From NCBI GenBank assembly GCA_937899145.1, contig CALBPW010000208.1, positions 1 to 12,906 on the forward strand: DNA of 12,906 nt. The letters run 5' to 3'. Made by a program: the position numbers and the translations under genes. The notes under the pieces were generated by a model, which saw only the letters and a program-made list of their open reading frames with translations, made no database searches and was not told where the DNA came from. Below, one piece after another: positions 1 through 6,362 of this stretch (the first letter of the stretch is position 1; each line of letters begins with the position of its first letter). The DNA comes from an uncultured Bacteroidota bacterium (GTDB lineage: Bacteria; Bacteroidota; Bacteroidia; Bacteroidales; SZUA-534).

Positions 1-2
1 AT

Positions 3-1259
3 GCACCTTTGAATGCAGACTCAATTGTTTCCTATGATTACTTACCAAACGATATTGCAAATAAATCTTTGTCAAATTTAAGTGTTGCCGGAGAAGATAA
101 ATTAAACACTTCAAAAATGTATATGACTGGTCAGACTTCATCTGACCCGACAGGATACGCACAGCTTTTAGCAATGAAACAAACTGCTACGGCTATAATT
201 GATAAAGCAATTAAAGATGATTATATTACAGTGGAAAATCCTGTTATTACAAATGGAATTGCTGATTTTTCAGCTGATGGAAGCTGCATAAATACTGGTT
301 ATTCTTTACCATCACAAAAGTGTAATTTTAAAATGCATATTGAGTATGTCGTTAATGACAATTATTCAAATGGCTCGTCTCAATATATTATGTCAAATGC
401 TAATAGCAATGAAAGTCTTAGATTACAAGTTGATTACGATAAAAGTTTTGTATTATATGTTCGTCTAAAAAACACTAGTGGTACAGAGCAAAGTGTTTGG
501 CTACAAACGCAACGCATGAATTTTAATACTGGCGATACAGTTATACTAGAGCTTGGTTTTGATGATTCTCTTGGATTTTACTTGCAAGCAAGTGCAAATG
601 GTGAAACTCAAATAAAAAACAGTACGGATTATAATGATTATTGGTATTTTAATACTACTGACCCTATTCTTATCGGTCAAAAGTCAGAAACTTACTTATC
701 AGAAAAATCATTTAAAAGAGGTGTTGTCGATTTAAATGAATGCAGAATATATGAAAATGACAAGATAGTCTATATTCCATGTTTACATATTTCTTGCTTA
801 GAAACATTGACTGGATCAAAAATAGCAGAATCGTTGTCATCACATAGAGTCCAGTTACTATATGAATACAAAGGATATGCACCATATTTTACAATTGACG
901 AAACCAATCAAACTTTTACTATACCCATGGGCGAGTTATATGGAATGCTTGAAAGAAAAGCATACAAAGAAGACATTCCTATAAGACCGCTTTGCCAACT
1001 CGTATCTTCTGCGATACCTATTTCATATAAAAATTTACATGCTTTAGATGGTGCATTGATACATGGTACTGGTGTTAACTCCGCTTTTGTCCAAACAATA
1101 AAAGATTACTACGATTCCGGCTATGAAGTTCTGTATGGTTGGGGTGCAAGTGATATGGGCGAAATGTCATATATTTATACAAAAAAAAGCCTTCAGTTGG
1201 GGGCTGAGGGCTATCATTGGGGCTTTTTTCTCTTTCTTTTAGAACTACAGTGTATCTGA
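3..1259 (+). CDS. Phage tail-fibre/collar-like protein with LamG-like domain, partial at 5' end and disrupted at 3' end
   Basis: The reading frame is open to the left edge, so the start probably lies outside the window; the first possible start inside is a TTG at 9. Residues are numbered from that TTG. Residues 85-258 read like a concanavalin A/LamG-type beta-sandwich, beginning near ADFSADGSCINTGY and ending near NECRIYENDKIVYIPC. Residues 294-316 (FTIDETNQTFTIPMGELYGM) and 335-378 (AIPIS..LHALDGALIHGTG, then DYYDSGYEVLYGWG) resemble a family I associate with gut-metagenome phage tail or surface proteins. This recognition is from memory and was not searched. Such proteins normally continue beyond this point. 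Here residues 394-416 are encoded by a terminator hairpin and intergenic DNA, so the native C-terminus is missing. No other phage gene is in the window. An assembly chimera or an old insertion boundary are both possible. Confidence 0.55.
   Translation, partial: APLNADSIVSYDYLPNDIANKSLSNLSVAGEDKLNTSKMYMTGQTSSDPTGYAQLLAMKQTATAIIDKAIKDDYITVENPVITNGIADFSADGSCINTGYSLPSQKCNFKMHIEYVVNDNYSNGSSQYIMSNANSNESLRLQVDYDKSFVLYVRLKNTSGTEQSVWLQTQRMNFNTGDTVILELGFDDSLGFYLQASANGETQIKNSTDYNDYWYFNTTDPILIGQKSETYLSEKSFKRGVVDLNECRIYENDKIVYIPCLHISCLETLTGSKIAESLSSHRVQLLYEYKGYAPYFTIDETNQTFTIPMGELYGMLERKAYKEDIPIRPLCQLVSSAIPISYKNLHALDGALIHGTGVNSAFVQTIKDYYDSGYEVLYGWGASDMGEMSYIYTKKSLQLGAEGYHWGFFLFLLELQCI
1181..1212 (-). terminator. 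Rho-independent terminator, leftward
   Basis: Read on the minus strand, AGCCCTCAG, a CCCCCAA loop and CTGAAGGCT form a 9-position stem with one C-A mismatch, followed directly by eight T. It is oriented to stop transcription coming leftwards from the acyltransferase gene about 190 nt away. A second, outer pairing (AAAAAAGCC at 1183-1191 with GGCTTTTTT at 1221-1229) could also form. The A8 on the plus strand is where the phage-like gene loses its family resemblance. Confidence 0.6.
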
Positions 1260-1316
1260 AAGGGCATTTGATTTTTTTGAATGACCAAAAGTACACCTGA
1301 CACAACAATCTCACCT

Positions 1317-1334
1317 GCCAAATTCATATTTGGC
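1317..1334. repeat. Short inverted repeat in acyltransferase 3' flank
   Basis: GCCAAAT, TCAT and ATTTGGC form a perfect 7-bp stem with a 4-nt loop, 64 nt past the acyltransferase stop. There is no T-tract on either side, so it is not a standard terminator. The rest of 1260-1397 shows no gene. Confidence 0.3.
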
Positions 1335-1397
1335 TGAATCGAGTTAATATTTGGACATTGTAAATGGAAATTCGGCTACCGCGAATGCGGCCCACAA

Positions 1398-2522
1398 TTA
1401 CTTTCGCACATCACAATCCATCATCTGCCTAACCATTGGTATCCTATTTAACAACGATGCTAAAAGAAATGACACTAAAGTACTTAACACACTAACAATA
1501 AGCCACTTAACCATTATCGGCGCAGCTATTGGTTCAAGCAAAATGACAAGTAATACAATAGGTAACGGATGAACTAAAAAGACTCCTATCGAAATATCGG
1601 ATAAATATTTGATTTTCTTGCTTTTATTATTGAAATATTTGAAGAATAAAATTGCGAAAAAGAAGCCAAAAGCCATGCATATCATTGGTTCCCAAAACGA
1701 TACAAAAACTGATTGTGCGGTAAAGCCTCCTGAAAATTCGGTCATTTCGCCACTATAAAATATTGATAACACTAATATAGGCAGACACAGCAACGAAAAA
1801 ATCACCCATGGTATTGAGAAATCGATTTTTAGTTTTCCGACCCAATCGTTGTTTGCCGCCAAAAGGCCAGACACAAACATTCCTATGTAAAGTGGCAAAA
1901 ATCCGATTTGCAATAACGATGAGTAATTTGAAATTGGATAAACAATTCGTAAAAAATAGGTGAAAATCCCTACAATTACTACAAAAAATGCCGAACGCAA
2001 TTGAGGCATTTGCTTACGCATCTCGCTAACTATATTGACATGCCGAATCCAACGTTTGCTGACTGCATAACCGAGTTTAAAAATTAATATTGCGAGTAGA
2101 AAATAAAATGGACCTGACGACAATTGAGGCAGATAGTCGCTGAAAATTGATTTAAATGTAACTTGCTCATTTCTAAATATATGTCCCAGTATAAAAATTG
2201 AAGGGTGAATTAAAATCAGGTAAACAGCCATAGCTGTTCCGTACTTTTTTACAACTCGACGCATAAAATATTGCGCGCCTTTTTCGCTATATAGATTAAA
2301 CGTGAAACTACCTGTCAATGTAAACATTGCTGCCACAATGAATGTGTGGGCAACAATAACCATTATGTTGGAAAACATAAACATTGAGTCGGAAGACGAT
2401 ATTGCAGTTAGATTAAACCAATTTCCAACTGAACTATATGCTAAAAACGCCTGCACAAAAACAATCATGCAAACCAATATAACTCGCAGTAAATGAACAA
2501 AATGCTTTTCTTCTGACTCCAT
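1398..2522 (-). CDS. Acyltransferase-3 family membrane protein lacking the usual catalytic His
   Basis: This 374-residue polytopic membrane protein has about ten hydrophobic segments, the size and layout of the acyltransferase-3 (PF01757) fold, which moves acyl groups onto sugars or other extracytoplasmic acceptors. Features that fit: the N-terminal helix with LLRV at 11-14; a basic stretch RRVVKK at 88-93 where family members carry R-rich motifs; GPFYFLLAILIF at 137-148; LPLYIGMFVSGLL at 209-221; and SIGVFLVHPL at 311-320, matching the common C-terminal 'hG.YL.HP' helix. In typical members the first helix runs R-x10-H; here Arg13 is kept but the His position is Gln24 (codon CAG). The protein may be inactive or may work differently. 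It stands alone, downstream of the tRNA-Leu terminator, and no convincing promoter was seen. The family assignment is fairly secure; the substrate is unknown. Confidence 0.75.
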   Translation of the reverse strand: MESEEKHFVHLLRVILVCMIVFVQAFLAYSSVGNWFNLTAISSSDSMFMFSNIMVIVAHTFIVAAMFTLTGSFTFNLYSEKGAQYFMRRVVKKYGTAMAVYLILIHPSIFILGHIFRNEQVTFKSIFSDYLPQLSSGPFYFLLAILIFKLGYAVSKRWIRHVNIVSEMRKQMPQLRSAFFVVIVGIFTYFLRIVYPISNYSSLLQIGFLPLYIGMFVSGLLAANNDWVGKLKIDFSIPWVIFSLLCLPILVLSIFYSGEMTEFSGGFTAQSVFVSFWEPMICMAFGFFFAILFFKYFNNKSKKIKYLSDISIGVFLVHPLPIVLLVILLEPIAAPIMVKWLIVSVLSTLVSFLLASLLNRIPMVRQMMDCDVRK

Positions 2523-2600
2523 AAGTTTTTATCTGTTGATATTTATTGATATTTAATTGACAATTTATAAAACAATTTGAGAAAATTGAGTTCTGAACGT

Positions 2601-2642
2601 AAAAAAACAAAGCCTTTCCAACATGCTTGTCAGAAAGGCTTT
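2601..2642 (-). terminator. Rho-independent terminator of tRNA-Leu
   Basis: On the minus strand AAAGCCTTTC and GAAAGGCTTT form a perfect 10-bp stem around a 14-nt loop, followed by G and seven T. It starts 2 nt beyond the tRNA 3' end. Read-through from the upstream PBP1A operon would also stop here. Confidence 0.85.
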
Positions 2643-2644
2643 AG

Positions 2645-2728
2645 TACCCGGAGCCGGGGTCGAACCGGCACAGGGGTGAACCTACTGGTGTTTGAGACCA
2701 GCGCGTCTACCGATTCCGCCATCCGGGC
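2645..2728 (-). tRNA. tRNA-Leu (anticodon CAA)
   Basis: The 84-nt sequence on the minus strand begins GCCCGGA and ends TCCGGGT plus discriminator A. The acceptor stem is complete, with one G-U pair. The anticodon stem CTGGT/ACCAG encloses loop CTCAAAC, giving anticodon CAA, which reads UUG (leucine). The T-arm (CCGG, TTCGACC, CCGG) and a long class II variable arm are visible. CCA is not encoded. It has its own promoter and terminator. Confidence 0.95.
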
Positions 2729-2744
2729 TTATCGTAAAGGCTTG

Positions 2745-2775
2745 CAAATATAGATATTTTCAGATATTGGACAAA
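2745..2775 (-). promoter_or_regulatory. Bacteroidota-type promoter of tRNA-Leu
   Basis: On the minus strand there is a -33 box TTTG (2772-2775), a 19-bp spacer, and a -7 box TATATTTG (2745-2752). Both boxes match the Bacteroidota consensus TTTG/TAnnTTTG exactly. Transcription should start a few bases further on, about 10 nt before the tRNA. The promoter sits in the 58-nt gap behind the DUF4834 gene. Confidence 0.8.
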
Positions 2776-2786
2776 CTTTTTTTATC

Positions 2787-3023
2787 TCACTTAATTTCTT
2801 CATAATCAACATATTCGCCATCGGTAGGTTTAAAATGTTTCTTTCGCCGTGGCGAATTTTGGTAATAAACGCGTCCATCGTTAGTGTATGTCTGTCCATT
2901 ATTTTCATTTCGTTTATTTCCATCTTGAAATCGACGAAACATCATATTTAGCAAAAATCTACCTATAAAAATGAGTAGATAAATGAGTAAAGTTGTTATT
3001 AAAATAAACCTGATTAAAATCAT
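2787..3023 (-). CDS. DUF4834 family small membrane protein
   Basis: This 78-residue protein has one N-terminal membrane helix (about residues 3-24, very rich in I, L and F), then a short basic segment (NMMFRRFQDGNKR). A polar middle carries an RRKKHFK patch, and the C-terminus ends GEYVDYEEIK. The helix, the basic stretch and a final GEYVD(F/Y)EE tail are the signature of DUF4834 (PF16118), known in Bacteroidota and of unknown function. ATG begins 1 nt after the stop of the MntP-like gene, so it is probably the last gene of that operon and translationally coupled. It lies only 58 nt before tRNA-Leu. Confidence 0.8.
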   Translation of the reverse strand: MILIRFILITTLLIYLLIFIGRFLLNMMFRRFQDGNKRNENNGQTYTNDGRVYYQNSPRRKKHFKPTDGEYVDYEEIK

Positions 3024-3024
3024 T

Positions 3025-3579
3025 CTATTTGTTGTAAATAATTATTAATGAACATAGTAGCGATATTGCCGACAAAATCCATTCGCTCTGAATACGAGGA
3101 ATTTTTTGTTGCCGAATGCCAACTATCCCAACTATCAACAATGCGACTAAAAACATTGGTATTGTTAGCAAAACGATTGGAAAAATCGGCATTTGCAAAA
3201 ATCCTAACGCTAACATGTAGATAAACGCATTTATTGCCACAAATGTTGCAGAACTCAGCAAACCGCCAAAAAAAGTTGGATTTATGGTTCGTTTTGATGG
3301 TGCAAGTTTTACTGCATCGTAAGCTGATTTTAACGATAACACAAACAACAAACTTGCTGCGAACCAACTATTTAAATAAGATTCAAGAAATTGTGAACCA
3401 AGACTTCCTGATAATCCGCCTAAGCACATTAGCGCAACTACAATTGCCGAACAAACGGCAAATCGGAACAATACTTTTTTAAAAATGAATTTTTGCTCAA
3501 GGAAAGCCGCAACACAGCCAATCCCAGCCACGTCCAAAGTGCTTGCTGTCAGCAATATAATAAATAGGTAAATTGCCAC
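3025..3579 (-). CDS. MntP-like (DUF204/LysE superfamily) membrane protein
   Basis: This 184-residue membrane protein has about six hydrophobic segments, the size of the MntP manganese-efflux family. The N-terminal helix has TASTLDVAGIG (12-21), comparable to the MntP 'S(L/M)DAF.V' segment with its functional Asp at position 16. FVLSLKSAYDAVK (79-91) resembles the end of the family's third helix. The second repeat has FVAINAFIYMLALG (113-126), where MntP proteins carry an Asp in 'SIDAL'; here the residue is Asn117. Metal export is therefore doubtful. The start is GTG, with its G shared with the stop codon TAG of the upstream gene; no other start lies near. The overlap implies translational coupling. 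The fold assignment is moderately sure, the substrate unknown. Confidence 0.55.
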   Translation of the reverse strand: MAIYLFIILLTASTLDVAGIGCVAAFLEQKFIFKKVLFRFAVCSAIVVALMCLGGLSGSLGSQFLESYLNSWFAASLLFVLSLKSAYDAVKLAPSKRTINPTFFGGLLSSATFVAINAFIYMLALGFLQMPIFPIVLLTIPMFLVALLIVGIVGIRQQKIPRIQSEWILSAISLLCSLIIIYNK

Positions 3580-6311
3580 TATTTGCTGATTTTATAGTTA
3601 AATAAATATTGGTCGTTACCGCCAACTATCAAATTGTAATATGCCTGACCGGACTTCATTACACCAATGCTAAATCGAGTTTTTCCGCGCAGTGGAAATC
3701 CCTGCAAAGTTTGTCCCTTACTATCAATCAGATAGATATTAGCCGATTCGCTTTCAGTAATGCCGATGGCAATTTTTGTTGACGACAATTTATAAAAAGC
3801 GGGGCGCTGTGTAATTGGTTCATTGAATTTGCGTTCAAAAAGTTTTTTCCCATTAAAGTTAAATACTGATACTCGATTGCTGTCAACGTAAATAAGTTCC
3901 GGTTGCGAATCGCCTGTAATATCTTCAATATCAAAGAAATGAGAAGGTGAGAAATCACCTGTTTTACGTTTAGAAACTGTCCCGTCAAAGTGTAAAAAGC
4001 AAAGTGTGCCATCGGTTGAAGTACGCACCAAAGCTGCTGCAGAATCGGCCGACGGGCGCATATATTTCAATTCATTATTTATCGACGGATGGATACGCTC
4101 CCTAAAATCGACACGCATATTTCCCCGCCTATCAATCAAATAGATACGCGATGTGTCGGTTATCGAAATGTAATCTTTGTCGCCATTGATGAAATGTTGC
4201 GCTGAGGTTATTGGCGTTTGATTAGCGCGCTGAAGCGAGAAATCGGGCAGCGTTTTGCCATCAATTGTGTAAACGTGAATGTCGGCATTAGCGCACTCCA
4301 CAAAAAGCCTGTAATTCCGATTTTTTGAGTAATCGAACACTGATACAGGCAAGTTTGTAGGGCTTGGCAACGCTATCGGGTAACGGTCGACATGGTTGCC
4401 ATTGCGGTCAATAAGGTACATTTTATTAGCCGTGTTGAAAAACATTTGCAGTTTGCCGTTTCGGTAATAATCAATCTGTTGCACAGTGCCGATTATTGGT
4501 TCATCAATATGTTTTTTCCACATGATTCGCCCGGCTGTATTTATCAAGTAGATGTTATTCCGAAGGTCTTGCACAAAAATTTCTTTTTCGCCAGTATTGT
4601 GATTGTCAACAAAAACCGGTTTAAAGGCCACAAGCGTGTCTAAATGTGTTTCCCACAAGGTTGAAGCTGAATTGGAGCGTGTAGGTTGATGCCGAATGAA
4701 TGTGTTGTGATATAAAAATCCATCTTCAACTGAAAATTGCCACGTCACGCCATATAAATTATATATAACAGGCTGATTTTTAGTATAATTAACAATGTTA
4801 TCAGCTGACAAAATTCTACTCAACAAATTTTCAGAACCTGTAAACGAAATGTATGTATAGAAATTCGTTTTGTTAGTGATATAGTTGCTAAACTGGTCAA
4901 AATCAGGATCGTAATGAAGTTTTTTATGAAGCACATTATCGTAAACAAAACGTGATACAACATTGTAGGTATCACCGAAGATAAGCATATTATCAAGTGC
5001 ACAAACAAATTGGGCTTTACTATGGCCGAACCATGGTCCGAAAATGCGCGCTGGCACTTGATCCAAAGGCATTTCATAAATATTGAATCGGGTATCGCTG
5101 TCTATCTTAAATTCCTTTACCGACGGACTTGCCGTTTTGTCATGCACAAAATAATTGAGCATCTGCCTTGCCTCATAGTTTCCTTTCGCTTCCATCACAA
5201 AAACCGACGAGCCGTCTGGCATTGCAATCTGCATTAAACCGTGGTTGAAATTATCGGCAATAAAGTGTAAAATAGAATTCCCAAAAGTCTGTTTTACAGC
5301 ATTTTGATTGGTTTGAAGACGATTAAGTTGACCCACACTTTCCATATATGCCTCAAGCGAGCGTTGGTATTTATTAAAATTGCTGATACCAAACCACGAG
5401 AAAGCATTTACACCAAGCGGCACATTTTTTGTCAAACCTGATGATACAGATTCCTGTCCTTCAAACAGTTGCGCCCATTGATTCTTTACTGATGTCTGCA
5501 AAGTAAAACCATTTATAAGCCAATTATTTCCCTTTATGCTCAAATCGAAACCGCCCCAATCGGAAAAAGTTTGAATAGCCATATCGCTAAACAAATTGTT
5601 TACAAACTGGCTTTGAATGAATGGGTTAAAGAATTTAAATTGGAGATAAATGTTTGCGTCAACATTTTTTCCCGCCCATTGTTTCACTTTCAAAAACGAC
5701 GGATTTTGATTGATACCAAAGGTGTTGGTTGTCTGCCTAATCGCCTCTTGAAGTAAAAGTTCGTTTGTCGCAGCAAGTAAATATCCTTGGTAAAATGTTA
5801 TATAATAAGTTGTTTTAGAAGATTTCGCACTTACAAAATTGTGAATTTTCGCCTGATCATATTTGCCTGTTGTGATGCTACCAATGGTCTCTAAATATTG
5901 TAATATTTGATCGAGAGCGCGACGCCCTTGCGCATTTGAATTAAAAGCAACTATAAACAATGGTTCGTAATTAAAGCGTGTGGTGTTATGGTACGACACC
6001 AAAACCGACCTGTCTTTAAATGGTTCGAAAAGATTAGTGTTTTCTGTCAAAAGGGTATCGATTTTCAACAAATTGGCTGCAAAATCGGCAGAAAACGTCA
6101 TCGTTTTAATGTCGGCAAAAACATTACTATTTTGCATCTTTTTAAACACCGAACGCACATCTTTTATCTCAACAATAGCAGCGGTGCTAACTGGCACGGC
6201 ATCAAACGCCGACACAACATTGTTTTGTTGCTGCTTAAAGTACCAATACGATGCTGCAAGTGCGATTATTACTAAAACTATGGCAATAATGAAAAAGCCT
6301 TTTTTCCCCAT
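3579..6311 (-). CDS. Membrane-anchored DUF3352 protein with C-terminal beta-propeller
   Basis: This 910-residue protein has one N-terminal membrane helix (about 6-24) after MGKKG, so the bulk should face the periplasm. Residues 35-550 look like the DUF3352 type found in Bacteroidota (AFDAVPVSTAAIVEIKD at the start, alternating beta-rich segments). From about 555 the protein is a propeller built of repeated 'Y-L-I-D-x-x-G' strands at about 587, 630, 679, 722, 770, 814 and 858. A Ca-binding-like FG-GAP motif (DIEDITGDSQPELIYVD, 794-810) and GFPL (871-874) follow the same pattern. No catalytic motif is visible; a scaffolding or sensing role is inferred. The start lies 51 nt after the PBP1A stop. 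Its TAG stop overlaps the next start by one base. The location suggests a partner of cell-wall synthesis, which is unproven. Confidence 0.75.
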   Translation of the reverse strand: MGKKGFFIIAIVLVIIALAASYWYFKQQQNNVVSAFDAVPVSTAAIVEIKDVRSVFKKMQNSNVFADIKTMTFSADFAANLLKIDTLLTENTNLFEPFKDRSVLVSYHNTTRFNYEPLFIVAFNSNAQGRRALDQILQYLETIGSITTGKYDQAKIHNFVSAKSSKTTYYITFYQGYLLAATNELLLQEAIRQTTNTFGINQNPSFLKVKQWAGKNVDANIYLQFKFFNPFIQSQFVNNLFSDMAIQTFSDWGGFDLSIKGNNWLINGFTLQTSVKNQWAQLFEGQESVSSGLTKNVPLGVNAFSWFGISNFNKYQRSLEAYMESVGQLNRLQTNQNAVKQTFGNSILHFIADNFNHGLMQIAMPDGSSVFVMEAKGNYEARQMLNYFVHDKTASPSVKEFKIDSDTRFNIYEMPLDQVPARIFGPWFGHSKAQFVCALDNMLIFGDTYNVVSRFVYDNVLHKKLHYDPDFDQFSNYITNKTNFYTYISFTGSENLLSRILSADNIVNYTKNQPVIYNLYGVTWQFSVEDGFLYHNTFIRHQPTRSNSASTLWETHLDTLVAFKPVFVDNHNTGEKEIFVQDLRNNIYLINTAGRIMWKKHIDEPIIGTVQQIDYYRNGKLQMFFNTANKMYLIDRNGNHVDRYPIALPSPTNLPVSVFDYSKNRNYRLFVECANADIHVYTIDGKTLPDFSLQRANQTPITSAQHFINGDKDYISITDTSRIYLIDRRGNMRVDFRERIHPSINNELKYMRPSADSAAALVRTSTDGTLCFLHFDGTVSKRKTGDFSPSHFFDIEDITGDSQPELIYVDSNRVSVFNFNGKKLFERKFNEPITQRPAFYKLSSTKIAIGITESESANIYLIDSKGQTLQGFPLRGKTRFSIGVMKSGQAYYNLIVGGNDQYLFNYKISK

Positions 6312-6362
6312 TTTTCAATTTTTTAAATGGTACGATTTTGCCGACAATTGCAATTTATAGTA

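Noticed and set aside
9..11. TTG as the start of the phage-like gene
   Set aside because: The frame is open to the left edge and codons before it are sense, so the true start is probably outside the window.
1..1260. Complete prophage
   Set aside because: Only one phage-like gene fragment is present, with no integrase, capsid or attachment repeat in the window.
1351..1572. 73-residue plus-strand ORF
   Set aside because: It overlaps the acyltransferase gene on the opposite strand and has no recognisable motif.
3020..3367. 115-residue minus-strand ORF
   Set aside because: It is an alternative frame of the MntP-like gene; the in-frame hydrophobic product is more convincing.
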